Shown here one piece after another: positions 1-11,814 of a stretch of DNA of 64,000 nt (positions are counted from its first letter, which is position 1; each line of letters opens with the position of its first letter). The stretch comes from Rutidosis leptorrhynchoides. Lineage: Eukaryota; Streptophyta; Magnoliopsida; Asterales; Asteraceae. The position numbers and the translations under genes are program-made. Where the stretch lies: the NCBI RefSeq assembly GCF_046630445.1, contig NC_092333.1, positions 331,749,501 to 331,813,500 of the forward strand. Reading direction: 5' to 3'. The notes beneath the pieces are model-generated. The model was not told the DNA's origin, did not search any database, and saw only the letters and a program-made list of their open reading frames with translations.

Positions 1-72
1 AGGATTGTTCGTGAATCGTCGGAATTATATAACAGTTAGGTTTGAATTTAGTCAGAAATTTTCGGGTTGTCA
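1..72 (-). mobile_element. Tip of a reverse-strand Ty3/Gypsy LTR (fragment)
   Basis: The segment runs from TTGTTCGTGAATCGTCGG to a final TTTTCGGGTTGTCA. It matches in shortened form the right ends of the Z LTRs (53578-53731 and 61980-62137), which run from the same GTTCGTGAATC motif to AAATTCCCGGGTCATCACA. Read on the minus strand it is therefore the first bases of a related LTR, with an internal deletion. At about 73 it is fused to the middle of the E1 5' LTR. The rest of this element lies outside the window. Confidence 0.55.
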
Positions 73-1192
73 TCTAATCGATCCATAGTTGCTGCGTTTC
101 TTCCTGCTGTTTTGCTATTTCTGTCGAGCCAAAACAGACCCAATAAATCTTTGTTTGGGTCGAATTTGTTGCTGGATATTTGCTGCTGTTTTGGTTCCTT
201 AATCATCACCTTCTTCTTGATCTCTAACCTCCTAAGGTACACCTAAACCCTAATGTTAACTATACTTTTAATTGATATATGTAAGGTTGTTAAGTTATGG
301 CTTAGAATTATGAATATTATTGTGAGTAAAGGTTTAAGAAGTTATAAAACTAGTTTAATAAGTTAAAGAGTATGAATATGAATAATTATTATTCATGATT
401 ATGATTAAAAGATTAAGTTGATGAATAATGATTAAGTATTATGAATTAAGAATGATCATGTATGAACAAGGTTAAGATTGTTAAATTTAAAGTATTATGG
501 TTAATGAGATTATGAATTATGATTATGATTATGAATAAGTTATGAAATTAGTTTATGATTATGATTAGTTATTATAATGAAAGATTATGATTATTGATTA
601 ATAAGCTAGTTAAATAAATGAGGTATTATATTTGTAAGATTATGGTTGTTGAATATGATTAATACAAATAAAAGGTTTATGATTTTATGTACATGAATGA
701 AGGTTAGTAAATAATAATGATAATGATACACATGCATGCATGCATGCATGCAAACGTACATTTGTACGTGTATACATTGTAATATATGTGTGTGTGTATA
801 TGTAAATATATACATACGTGTATATGTATATGTATGTATGTATGTTTATGTATGTGTGTATGTATATATGAGTGTGTATGTGTAAGTATATAAGGTTAGT
901 AACCATAAAAAGTAAAGTAATATAAGTGTATATATATGTACCATCTTTTTATTTATATATATAACACTTACATATAATATATACATAAATATCATATAGC
1001 TATAAACATATACATGTATTATAAGAATAAAGAATATATATGTATGTATCACATAGGTGTATATTTATATATGTAACACATATAATGATAAGATTATATA
1101 ATAGTTGATTAATTAAAGAATAATACTATTATTATTATAACTTATAAACCTATCTATACGGTAACACTTAAGTACACTAAGTTATATTATCA

Positions 1193-1279
<87 letters not shown>

Positions 1280-2497
1280 TAGGTACGTTAATAATTTGTT
1301 ATGTGTATACACCTATAACGTGAAGGTTATAATTAAAGATAACGTACAAAGTCTACAAACATCACCGCTACTTGTGGCCTAGGGTGGTCCTTGTTGCCTT
1401 ATGGGAACCACTTCTGGATTTCGAATGCCATGACTTAGATTCTAGTCAAGAATCTTGGGCGCCCGGTAACAACAGATCATTCAAGTGACTTGCATGATAG
1501 CAACGAAGTTTGGGCAAGATTGTATAACATCTTTGTGATGAATTATAACCCGAACATACTAAAATTAGAAACATACTATAAGTGGAAGCTTTCCATAAAT
1601 ATTAGGTTTCCAAAAATAGAAACTTTTCTCGAAAACCGTCACTGTTAATATAGTTGCTATATTAATAAACGTACATTATGTCTGTTAGACATTAATTAAT
1701 CAAACGTTATATCACTAGCTTGAGATCTCCGATTACATACTCCGTTTATACTTCTTGCGTGGAATATCTTACTTGCTACTAAGGTGAACTTCATAGCCCC
1801 GCTTTTACATATTTATTGAATTTTATAAATCTTGGGGTGAGACACATGCTTACTTTTAAATAATTTACAATTTAGACACAAGTGCCTAAACTTTTTGATA
1901 TGCAACTTCGTGAAACTATTGTTAACTTGTATTGATTATATCTTTACATGCAAATCCCTACGATAATATCGTTAATTGCTGGAATTAAAATGTTGCAAGC
2001 TTAATTATTGTGAGTAAGCCTATTGAGAGTGACGTATCTATCCATTGACCTATCGTCAAGGGGGTACATAATAATGATTATCGACGCCCGTACAGTGTCA
2101 GGGGTTTTATGTTTAGCTCGATATTATAACTCATGGCATATCGATATTTTGATGTTTTGAACTAAATCTTGTGGTCTAAAAACTTGTTGATTATATAAAC
2201 ATATGATGTTCACTCAACCATTGTGTTGACATTTTAAGCATGTTTGTCTCAGGTGAAGATTAGCTTATGTGCTGCCCTATGATGTTTAGCTAGCTGATAC
2301 ATTGGAGTCCACATATCTAGAACTTATCATTTGTTATTTACTTATGAATATCATTATGTAAAACATTATTATGTATCCGCTGCAAATCAAATTTTGTTCT
2401 ATTAAAAATGTCTCATTTAGAGTCGTTCTCGCTTATATACTTGTGTTGTGATATTGTGAAGTCATATTTACCCCCGGTCCTATTTGGGGGTATGACA
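73..2497 (+). repeat. E1 5' LTR, 5'-truncated
   Basis: It is homologous along its length to the 3' LTR from about 6900 to 9347 and ends identically in TATTTGGGGGTATGACA. Homology starts abruptly at about 73-79 (ATCGATCCATAGTTGCTGCG), so U3 and its TATA box are gone. It holds a (CATG)n run at 731-752 and a (TA)40 array at 1195-1274. There are scattered substitutions against the 3' copy, so the insertion is not recent. The minus-strand reading frames at 606-1052 are microsatellite artefacts. Confidence 0.88.
1195..1274. repeat. (TA)n microsatellite in E1 5' LTR
   Basis: About 80 bp of uninterrupted TA. The same site in the 3' LTR (8005-8124) has about 120 bp, so the array changed length after insertion or during replication. 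Confidence 0.97.
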
Positions 2498-2500
2498 TAT

Positions 2501-2512
2501 TGGTATCAGAGC
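2501..2512 (+). other. E1 primer binding site (initiator tRNA-Met type)
   Basis: TGGTATCAGAGC begins three bases after the LTR end (TATGACA|TAT). This is the standard plant initiator-tRNA-Met PBS for minus-strand priming and it fixes the 5' LTR boundary and the + orientation. Confidence 0.95.
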
Positions 2513-2699
2513 TAGGTTGTTATAGAGAACCAAGATTGCAATTTATGTATGCCTTATGTGCTAGTTAGGTGCCTTAGCAATCTATAGGTCTATAACCTTT
2601 CCTATTTTAGTTTTGAGTGCTTTTTCCCCTTACATTTTATTCATGCTTTTGCGTCATCCTTAGAACCTACATAATCATCTCTCTTTCTTTTCATTTAGG

Positions 2700-3247
2700 A
2701 TGTCACGCCGTAACCCAATCGTCATTTCTGACTCCGAGGGATTCGACTCCGAAAGATTTGTCCGCACACCGACTTATGGACCTATTTCCCCACCATTATC
2801 ACCAACTCACCCATATTATATTCCTGCTGCACCACCCGCATCACCTGTTGTCATAGATCCTTCTTTAAAAAGAAAGGAACCCGAGACATCAGATACCAAG
2901 AGTTCAAGTTCATCTAAAGAACCCCGTTTTACCACTATTCCCGTGTTTTGAACCAACTCTGTTGAACATGCTATGGTAAAGAGTGATTTACATGAAGTGA
3001 AGACAGAGTTTGGTAAGTTAATGAAACTTCTTGATGGTCACTTTAGTACGCTTGAAGATCAACAAGAGGAATTATCAACATACTCATATGATGTGTATAA
3101 CATCTTCAGAAAGACTGCTATGAGACATGATAGAGAATTGAGCTGCAAAATCAAAGGATTGAGGAACTGGAGAAGGATATGCAGTTTCTCAAGGATCTTA
3201 TGTGGGAAAAATTCAAGACCCAACCCCCATCTCCCAAGAAGAATTAG
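2700..3247 (+). pseudogene. E1 accessory ORF between PBS and gag (broken)
   Basis: An ATG at 2700 opens a Ser/Pro-rich protein starting MSRRNPIVISDSEGFDSE, with a low-complexity region (SSSSSKE). A TGA at 2949-2951 interrupts it, and the same frame resumes with a charged, probably coiled-coil stretch (about 2973-3135, HEVKTEFGKLMKLL). Near 3140 the helical reading moves by one base into the frame that encodes RIEELEKDMQFLKDL and stops at 3245-3247. It is not Gag: the zinc knuckles come later in a separate ORF. Z, E3 and E2 have an ORF in the same place, with a Ser/Asp-rich start in each and a coiled-coil part in Z. Extra ORFs in this position are known from plant Ty3/Gypsy elements; their function is not known. 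3248-3543 holds no feature I recognise. Confidence 0.6.
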
Positions 3248-3543
3248 ATCTTAGGATTTCTTTTTCTATTTCCGTATTAGTTTTCGCTCATTATAAAGAC
3301 TTTGCCTAAAACTACTATCTTTGTTTCGTTTCGTGTTTATTCTTGTTTCGTTTCGTGTTTAATAAAAGATGTTAGTTATCTTTATGATGTTTAATGAAAT
3401 TCAAGTGTTTTTAATACATCTCGTTGTTTCCCCTATTTATCCTTTTACGCATTGTGCGAAACTTACGCATTTATTTAGCAAATTTATAAATTTACTAGCA
3501 CCATTAACTCTTCAACTAATATTGTTTTATGTATTGAAGATCA

Positions 3544-4236
3544 ATGGCTCAATCAACTCGTACTACTACCAACATCCCGAATGTTACTTTGACCACTGCG
3601 CAATTTCAACAACGGTTGGCTGCCGCACAAAGCAATGGCAACAATGGGGCACCGCGAAATCTTTCGACTATTTATTCACATCAAAATTTTATGAACTACC
3701 AGCCCCCTACATACAAGAGTACCGAAAGACGTGGGTTTAGAAATATGGAAATGGTGAATGCTGATCTCATGAGCTACACCAACCGATTCCAAGAATTTGC
3801 TTTCAAGAATCCTCACATGACTACTCCCGAGTATCTAGGGATCCAATGCTACATCAATAGATTACCTGATGGCGTCCGGAGAGATGTTACCTTGACAAAC
3901 CCAAGCACCATACAAGAAGCCGCTTGCATGGCAAGCTATTTCATCGACGAACATAAGAAGAAAGAAGGTGCAAAAAGGAAGAGGGAAGGAATGGAACAAA
4001 AAAATTCTAAGGGAAAATTTAACAAGCTTTTTAAGGGAAACCATCCTTATTGTAAAAGATGTGAGAAACATCATGAAGGATGGTGTAAGGCTAAGTGCAC
4101 CAAGTGTAAGAAGGTGGGTCACATAGCCAAAAACTGCAGAGGTACGGATCCATCAACCAAAACTCCAGCCACAAAGGCAAATGCAACTGTTCTTGCTTGC
4201 AAGAAATGCGGAGGAGTAGGGCAATTCAAAAATTAA
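3544..4236 (+). pseudogene. gag: E1 Gag (partial: C-terminal core plus zinc knuckle)
   Basis: The 230-codon ORF has a short N-terminus (TTAQFQQRLAAA). It then jumps to the last part of the gag core: SYTNRFQEFAFKNP, IQCYINRLPDGVRRDV, and TIQEAACMA. The Trp-rich first half of the usual gag domain is absent, so there is an internal deletion of more than 100 residues. A basic linker is followed by CTKCKKVGHIAKNC, a complete CX2CX4HX4C knuckle, preceded by a Cys/His cluster at about 4051-4086. A second knuckle starts CKKCGGVGQF but lacks its His and is ended by a TAA at 4234-4236 before the last Cys. Gag would form the virus-like particle and bind RNA; this copy cannot be functional. Confidence 0.8.
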
Positions 4237-4718
4237 TGTCCGAATAAGAAGAAGGATGAAGAGGCACAATGAAGAGTTTTTGGAAACTACACGAGTCATT
4301 TAAATTTATCATTTTCATAGTGTTCTTTATGTTACCATTTAGTACTTGTATACTTTGGAAGATTTCGTTATGTTTATGAAATACTCTGGTTATTTTCTTT
4401 AAAATGAATGAATGATGTTATTTTCTTTTCTTTCATTTTCAATTTAACCATCCATCTTGAAGAAGGACTGTTGGCTAGATGACATTAGTAGTAACTATAT
4501 GGAGTGATAAAAGTATGATTTAGTATAATATAATGACGCATGATCAACGTAGTTATATTATGATAAGTCATGCAGAAATCCTAATGGATCATGATGGAAA
4601 TAAGGTCTGATCAACCTTAGGACCATTGTGTACCGTTACCTACACCTTATCTCTATATTGTCAACAACAAAAAAATATCAACCTTAGATATTATATTATC
4701 TTTTGCCTTCAAATTATC
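4237..4718 (+). other. E1 gag-RT interval without protease
   Basis: Where protease (D-S/T-G-A) should lie there is non-coding AT-rich DNA. It has no protease motif in any frame that I can see. It contains the conserved palindrome at 4526-4560, followed by a segment (CATGCAGAAATCCTAATGG) that is also found next to the palindrome in E3, Z and Y. Confidence 0.6.
4526..4560. repeat. Conserved 35-bp near-palindrome, E1 copy
   Basis: Arms TAATATAATGAC and GTAGTTATATTA surround a centre holding TGATCA. This is the most diverged of four copies in the window (others at 41919-41953, 54983-55017 and 62724-62758). It shares the outer 9-bp arms and the ATCAACGT centre. Confidence 0.8.
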
Positions 4719-5440
4719 CACGCCCGGTGCTGCACCTATTGCATAGGTACCATACCGATTAGCTCCATCCGAAATGAAGGAATTATCCAGTCAACTCTAA
4801 GAACTTTTGGAGAAAGGTTTCATTCGTCCTAGCTCATCTCCGTAGGGAGCACCCGTTCTATTTGTCAAGAAGAAATATAGCACGTTGAGAATGCGTATTG
4901 ATTACCAAGAACTCAACAAGCTAACCATCAAGAATCGTTATCCACTCCCGCGTATTAATGACCTGTTTGACCAATTGCAAGGGTCAAGTATCTATTCGAA
5001 GATTGTTCTTAGGTCGGGTTATCATCAATTGAGAGTCAAAAAAGCTGATGTTTCTAAGGCTGCTTTCTGACCTCGTTATGGACATTATAAGTTTCCTTGT
5101 CATGCCTTTTAGTTTAACTAATGCTCCTGCTGTATTCATGGATCTTCTGAACCGTGTATGCAAACCTTATCTTGATAAATTCGTGATTGTTTTCATCGAT
5201 GATATTCTAATCTATTCCAAGAACGAGAAAGAGCATGAGCAACATTTGCGATTGATTCTAGAGCTCTTAAAGAAGGAACAACTGTATGTCAAGTTATCTA
5301 AATGTGAATTTTGGCTGCGAACCATACAATTTCTTGGGCATGTAGTTGATAGTGAAGGAATACATAACGATCATACAAAAATTACCGCTATTACAAAATT
5401 ACCGCTATTCAGAAATTTTTCGAGAACTAGTCATGGATGA
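4719..5440 (+). pseudogene. pol: E1 reverse transcriptase (broken)
   Basis: RT motifs in order: YRLAPSEMKEL (about 4750), [29 protein letters not shown] (4897-4953), [10 protein letters not shown], then after a one-base frame change [17 protein letters not shown] (about 5087) and the catalytic [11 protein letters not shown] (about 5195-5227), CEFW, and [12 protein letters not shown]. The frame changes between 5040 and 5070 (KAAF, then RYGHY in another frame). Stops occur at the Trp position of the SP(W)GAP motif and in the upstream linker. RNase H is absent. It would copy genomic RNA into cDNA; this copy is inactive. The motif text matches the Tekay/Del type as also seen in E2. Confidence 0.88.
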
Positions 5441-5930
5441 AGTACATAAGATTAGATATTCTATTCACCCAGGCTCTAGTAAAATGTATCACGATGTGAA
5501 GAAGTTTTATTGGAGGCATCATACGGATGAAAATGTAGATCCCCACTGTAATTAAGTGTAAACTTTGTTTTAACAAAACGTTGACCGAATGGTAATTTTT
5601 AGTCAACACTTCCTGTTAATTAAAGTTAATAAATTTCACATCTCGAATCTTAAAAAGTGTCTTGCTGATGACACACTTGTTATTCCATTGGATGATATCC
5701 GCATTAATGATAAAATGCATTCCGTTGAAGAACCGATAGAGGTTATGGATCGTGAGATCAAGGGTTTAAAGCAAATGTAATATTACTATTGTTAAAAATC
5801 CGTTGGAATTCATGACGAGGCCTCGAGTATACCTGGGAACGTGAAGACAGATGAGACGGAAATATCCCCATCTCTTCTCAACCGCTGATGCATCCGAGAA
5901 GTCTACCTAAAACTTCTAGACGAAGATTTT
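5412..5930 (+). pseudogene. pol: E1 integrase zinc-binding and chromodomain remnants
   Basis: About 5430-5520 encodes [20 protein letters not shown], matching the start of the His/Cys zinc domain of E2 integrase ([20 protein letters not shown]). The DDE core is missing. After about 60 unassignable bases, 5628-5780 encodes FHISNLKKCLADD and EEPIEVMDREIKGLKQM, the region before and at the start of the C-terminal chromodomain, ending in a stop. Decayed text as far as 5930 still resembles the [12 protein letters not shown] part in broken frames. About a thousand bases of pol have been deleted between these pieces. Confidence 0.72.
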
Positions 5931-5948
5931 ATTAACGGGGAGGTACTA
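5922..5948 (+). other. E1 polypurine tract region
   Basis: ATTAACGGGGAGGTACTA lies directly before the 3' LTR. It corresponds to the TTTAACGGGTAGGTACTG junction of E2 and E3 and would prime plus-strand DNA synthesis. Confidence 0.75.
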
Positions 5949-6333
5949 TGACGACTCTCATTTTTCCATTTCTGTTTCTACTGTTCCACTATTAGGACTA
6001 TTGTATTCATAAACTTTATTTAACAATACTTTGATTAAATAGTATTTTTTGATCAATATTTCTTGTTAATATAAGTTTATGTATTTGTGTGATATTTTTA
6101 TTATATAAACTATATGTAATATTAAATTGTGACATTTATAAATTAAAAACTAATTAGAACTAAATAAAAATTAATAAAAGACATGGACTGATAAATAAAA
6201 GATTAAGTAAAACTTATATTAATTAAAAGTAACATTTAAAAAAATATATATAATATATAAAATATATAAAAATAAATGCATGTGCCGAAAATAAAAATAA
6301 AAATAAATGATTATATAAATAAAAATAGGGGAC

Positions 6334-6336
<3 letters not shown>

Positions 6337-6426
<90 letters not shown>
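6337..6426. repeat. (TA)n microsatellite in U3 of E1 3' LTR
   Basis: About 90 bp of pure TA, 140 bp upstream of the LTR TATA box. The equivalent region of the 5' LTR is deleted. Confidence 0.97.
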
Positions 6427-6430
<4 letters not shown>

Positions 6431-6566
6431 GAACTTGCTTACTAAGTAACTAGTCCTAAGTGTGTTCAAATTACTAATTTCTATCCTAATCTAACTCTTG
6501 AATATCACTCATTTCTCTCCAAGTAATCTCTTAGAATCATAGTGAAATTAGGATTTCCAAATGCAT

Positions 6567-6580
6567 TCTATAAAAGGAAC
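6567..6580 (+). promoter_or_regulatory. E1 LTR TATA box
   Basis: TTCTATAAAAGGAACCC lies in the LTR interior, followed about 30 bp later by a pyrimidine-rich leader (TTTGCTTTCTTTTCAC). This is the expected layout of an LTR Pol II promoter at the U3/R border. Position is inferred from sequence only. Confidence 0.6.
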
Positions 6581-8002
6581 CCTTGGCTTTGCTTTCTTTT
6601 CACAACTTGCATTCAAAACCACAAAATCTCCTTTTGTTGCTTATTAGTCGACAGATTAATTTCAGCCTCATCCCACCATCATCGACTTCGACAACAACCC
6701 TTCAAACAAGCCTGCAAATCAACTTCCATCAACCCTCCATTAACAGCTTGCATTCGTCGTCCAAACAGCCCCTTTTTCACCAAGATCTTTCCGCTATTAC
6801 AGCCTCCTGTTTCTGCTGTATTCGACACCTGAAACAGCCCCATAAAGTACACTTGTTGCTGCTATTCTCTTGCTGCAAATAAGCCTTCAAAACAGCCTCA
6901 TAATCGATCCATAGTTGCTGCGTTTCTTCCTACTGTTTCTGTCGAGCCAAAACAGACCTAAGAAATCTTTGTTTGGGTCGAATTTATTGCTGGATATCTG
7001 CTGCTATTTCGGTTCCTTAATCATCACCTTCTTCTAGATCTCTAACCTCCTAAGGTACACCTAAACCCTAGTGTTAATTATACTTTTAATTGATATATGT
7101 AAGGTTGTTAAGTTATGGTTTAGAATTATGAATATTATTGTGAGTAAAGGTTTAAGAAGTTATAAAAACAGTTTAATAAGTTAAAGAGTATGAATATGAA
7201 TAATTATTGTCATGATTATGAGTAAAAGATTAAGGTGATGAATTATGATTAAGTATGATCATGTATGAATAAAGTTAAGATTGTTAAATTTAAAGTATTA
7301 TGGTTAATGAGATTATGAATTATGATTATGATTATGAATAAGTTATGAAATTAGTTTATGATTATGATTAGTTATTATAATGAAAGATTATGATTATTGA
7401 TTAATAAGCTAGTTAAATAAATGTGGTATTATATTTATAAGATTAGGGTTGTTGAATATGATTAATACAAATAAAAGGTTTATGATTTTATGTACATGAA
7501 TGAAGGTTAGTAAATAATAATGATAATGATACACATGCATGCATGCATGCATGCATGCAAACGTATGTATGTACGTGTATACATTGTAGATATACGTGTG
7601 TGTATGTATATGTAAAAATATACATACGTGTATATGTATATGTATGTATGTATGTATATGTACGTGTGTATGTATGTATGAGTGTGTATGTGTAAGTATA
7701 TAAGGTTAGTAACCATAAAAAGTTAAGTATTATAAGTGTATATACATGTACCATATTTTTATTTATATATATAACACTTACATATAATATATACATAAAT
7801 ATCATATAGCTATAAACATATACATGTATTATAAGAATAAAGAATATATATGTATGTATCACATAGGTGTATATTTATATATGTAACACATATAATGATA
7901 AGATTACATAATAGTTGTTTAATTAAAGAATAATACTATTATTATTATAACTTATAAACCTATCTATATGGTAACACTTAAGTACACTAAGTTATATTAT
8001 CA

Positions 8003-8129
<127 letters not shown>

Positions 8130-10402
8130 TAGGTACGTCAATAATTTGTTATGTGTATACACCTATAACATGAAGGTTATAATTAAAGATAACGTACAAA
8201 GTCTACAAACATCACCGCTACTTGTGGCCTAGGGTGGTCCTTGTTGCCTTATAAAAACTGCTTGTGGATTTCGAATGCCATGACTTAGATTCTGGTCAAG
8301 AATCTTGGGCGCCCGGTAACAACAGATCATTTAAGTGACTTGCATGATAGCAACGAAGTTTGGGCAAGATTGTACAACATCTTTGTGATAAATTATAACC
8401 CGAACATAGTAAAATTAGAAACTTGCTATAAGTGGAAGCTTTTCATAAATAGTAGGTTTCCAAAAATAGAAACTTTTCTCGAAAACCTTCACTTTTAATA
8501 TAGTTGCTATATTAATAAACATACTTTATGTCTGTTAGACATTAATTAATCAAATGTTATACCTCTACGTTGAGATCTCCGATTACATACTCTGTTCATA
8601 CTTCTTGCATAGAATATCTTACTTGCTACTAAGTTGAACTTCATAGCCCCGCTTTTACATATTTATTGAATTTTATAAATCTTGGGGTGAGACACATGCT
8701 TACTTTTAAATGATTTATAATTTAGACACAAGTGCCTACACTTTTTTATATGCAACTTCGTGAGACTATTGTTAACTTGTATTGATTATATCTTTACATG
8801 CAAATCCCCACCATAATATCGTTAATTGCTATAATTAAAATGTTGCATGCTTAATTATTGTGAGTAGGCCTATTGAGAGTGACGTCTCTACCCATTGACC
8901 TATCATCAAGTGGGTACATAATAATGATTACCGACACCCGTACAGTGTCAGGGGTTTTATGTTTAGCTCGATATTATAACTCATGGCATATCGATATTTT
9001 GATGTTTTGAACTAAATCTTGTGGTATAAAAACTTGTTGATTATATAAACCTATGATGTTCACTCAACCATTGTGTTGACATTTTAAGCATGTTTATCTC
9101 ATGTGAAGATTAGCTTATGTGCTACCCTATGACGTTTAGCTAGCTGATGCATTGGAGTCCACATATCTAGAACATATCATTTGTTATTTACTTATGAATA
9201 TCATTATGTAAAAAGTTATTATGTATCCGCTGCAAATAAAAATTTTTTCTATTAAAAACGTCTCATTTAGAGTCATTCTCGCTTATATACTTGTGTTGTG
9301 ATATTGTGAAGTCATATTTACCCCCGGTCCTATTTGGGGGTATGACAGATTAAGACCCCTGGTTATACTGTATCTGAAGATTCTATGAACTCGGTATGGC
9401 CGGAGTTCCCGAGAGGCATCTAATGCGCTTTTAGGACATGAAACTTAGGAATTTAGACATGAATGACCTAGTATGTCTATTAACTGTTCCAAAGAGACCT
9501 CTTAGGAGCTGTTAAGATCTATTTAGTGCCTTGACTGTGTGACCCAAACCTAACGCATGTTCTTGTTTGAAAGTCGTCCTAGGATTAAGTCATATTAGCT
9601 GTGTAGGTATCTATTAGGTTTCTATCTGCTTTACTTTCAGTATGTCAATTGTAACACTGTATAATGTTTAGATTGGTATGATCACATTAGTATGATGAAA
9701 TGGTTGTTAGTTTACATTAAGGGTTTGTCAACTTAACCTGACGGACTCCTTTCGTTTGTGATCAGTGTTCACTCAATGCGGCACGCTGTTATTTAGTTAT
9801 CCAAACTGATAACGAGGGTTAGGATTAGAACTTAACTCACTAATAAACCTACTGCTTTACTGAGGATAACCTCTGAGGTATAGTTACCTTTCAATTATAC
9901 AACCAAGTGACATACTTTTAACTACTCAAAACGAGAACTTCGAGGGTATAGAGATAAGTAGGTCTGTGTAATTGGCTCATCCAACCAGATCTACACTAAT
10001 CCAATCATAGCTTTAACATAAATATAATTACCTTTCCCTAGCCCAAACTGATATCTTAGTCAACATTTCCCCGATCTGCACACTCCGGATATCCCTCCAT
10101 TACCGTTACTTTTCCATAATTAGGATCATTAGCTTAAAACCAACTACTATCTTTTATCTGGGTAATTTAACCAAAGACAATTATCCACTTGATCTTGAAT
10201 TCGTTAGACCATTCAAAAACACGACCCTAGGTTAACTTACACCTTCTACCTTAGAAAGTTAAAAGTAAATTTAAGCCCCGCAAAATATTAATAATAAACC
10301 ACTGTTCTCCCTCTGGATAGCTGATTCTGACGCCTTGCGGCCTAATGACACCGCATAAATAAAACCGTCCATTTCGGTCATATCAAGAGATAGACAAGTT
10401 TT

Positions 10403-10420
10403 TGGTGCCCTTACCGGGGA
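10403..10420 (+). other. Degenerate Athila-type primer binding site
   Basis: TGGTGCCCTTACCGGGGA differs at three positions from the common Athila/Tat PBS (TGGCGCCGTTGCCGGGGA, tRNA-Asp type, from memory). It is preceded by AAGTTTT as is usual in that lineage. Confidence 0.7.
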
Positions 10421-10746
10421 TCGAATAATTTGATTGAGAAAGATTTTAAACAGACAAAAGTATTATTTGGTGGTGTCTAAGAAAGACAATTATACACGGA
10501 CTTGGTTGTTGGATTTTCTAAACAGTCTTCAATTATATTGGAACAAAAAGGATCATGCCTCTCCGTAGTGGATCAGGCCACTTAGGTTCAAAGTAATATG
10601 TAAGAAATCATATATATTAGAATATCCGATAAGGTTAGCGACCGAATTTCAAAAATAATTGTTTTAATTAAATTATCGATCCTTTTAGTTAATTAATATT
10701 TTCTAAAAGTTACTTTTTTAGTCCTTTTAAATAGAAAATCTAAAAA

Positions 10747-11520
10747 ATGGAACAACAAAACACCCTTGGTTCTATGCAAAAGTCATGCTTCGAAGACAAA
10801 GGAGAACCAGTCACCTTAGGAACCGAAGGAAAACCTGAAATCAGTTCACATATGATCAAACTGGTCAGCAAGATCTGTAAATTTCAAGGATTTCCGACTG
10901 ACGATCCAAACTTTCACCTAAATTAACTTATCAGTCTAGTTGACTCTTTTAAGAAGGAAGAAAACGAGAAAAATATTTTGAAACTTCATCTTTTCTAATA
11001 TTCTTTGTCTACACGCTCTTTAACATGGTTTGATGAGCTTAAACCAAATTCAATACATTCATGGGAGGAATTAGCCACCAAATTTTTAAACAAATTTTAT
11101 CCACCTTCCCTACAAACCTGTTTAAAAAATGACATCACAAACTTTTCTCAAAAAGAAAATGAGTCATTGTGTCTAGCATGGAATAGAGTAAAGGTGATGC
11201 TTAAAATATGTCCGAATCATTCGTTAAGTCAGGCATACATAATCTGCATGCATTACAATGGTTTGACCAATGATGATTAGTCTCTCCTATACATGGCCTC
11301 GCAAGGCAATTTCATGTCACGAATAGCAGACGAAGCATGGATTCTCTTAGAAATGATAACTGCACAATAGGAAGATTGGAGCAATGAAGCTGCTGAGAAG
11401 GATGACATCTTCACTCAAACGGTAAAAGTGTTGAAAAGGACAAACAATTACAAATTAGCCAATAAGAATAAAGGACATAATCTGCAAAGAGCCTACCATT
11501 TGGTAGTGCTCCTCCCATGA
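10747..11520 (+). pseudogene. gag: Athila-like Gag (broken)
   Basis: One reading frame runs from ATG 10747 (MEQQNTLGSMQK) to about 11520 with in-frame stops near 10924, 10999, 11278 and later. Recognisable text: ISSHMIKLVSKICKFQGFP, then LTWFDELKPNSIHSWEEL (about 11017-11070), LATKFLNKFYPPS, FSQKENESLCLAWNRVKVML (about 11145-11200), and after a stop MASQGNFMSRIADEAWILLE. This is the order of the Athila gag core (W-L-x-SIxxWEEL, KFLxKFFPP, ESLxEAWxRFK). All stops sit in otherwise conserved text, so this is an old inactivated copy. Gag would form the particle shell. Confidence 0.8.
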
Positions 11521-11814
11521 TCAAAAGCAGCCAATGATAGATGAGAATCTTCCTTGGACATCTAACATTCTAGAATAACCACGCACGTGTTAAGAACATG
11601 ACCTGACCGGTTTATTGAAATCATATGGTAAACTTAACTTGAATCGTATCAGCAAGTTGGCCTTTTAGAAAGAAAATAGTGTCATTTGCTTGTTATGCTA
11701 AAGTTCATCTTGCTAGTTGTACTGAAGTTCGTTTGCTGGCCTGGGTACTGGTTCTTCTTCTTTGCTGGCTTGCCTTCAACTATCAAAATCTTTATTCATG
11801 AAAGCTTAACTACT
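11521..11814. other. Unassigned border between ATH and CRM remnants
   Basis: The segment shows no ORF, PBS or LTR end that I can place. GCTGG-rich short repeats (CTTGCTAGTTGTACTGAAG, TTTGCTGGCC, TTTGCTGGCTTGCC) occur at about 11700-11780. It probably holds the 3' untranslated part of the minus-strand CRM element fused to Athila sequence. Confidence 0.4.

Larger units (their letters stand above)
9348..11520 (+). mobile_element. ATH: Athila-like element remnant
   Basis: A degenerate tRNA-Asp-type PBS at 10403-10420 is followed 330 bp later by a broken gag of the Athila/Tat type. The 9348-10402 stretch before the PBS should hold its LTR; I cannot define a left LTR end, and E1 directly abuts it. 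The last bases before the PBS (GACCGTAAT-like text and a CGCGGCCTAATGACACCGCA-type segment at about 10335) resemble remembered Athila LTR ends only loosely. No pol, env or 3' LTR remains. The right border with the CRM element lies between 11521 and 11814. Confidence 0.6.

Noticed and set aside
685..1052. Overlapping minus-strand ORFs rich in Tyr, Thr, His and Ile (repeated at 7488-7862)
   Set aside because: They are translations of TATG/TGTA microsatellite DNA inside the E1 LTRs; they have no complexity or domain.
9348..10402. Complete Athila LTR
   Set aside because: No left terminus, TATA box or partner LTR could be found; only the PBS side is supported.
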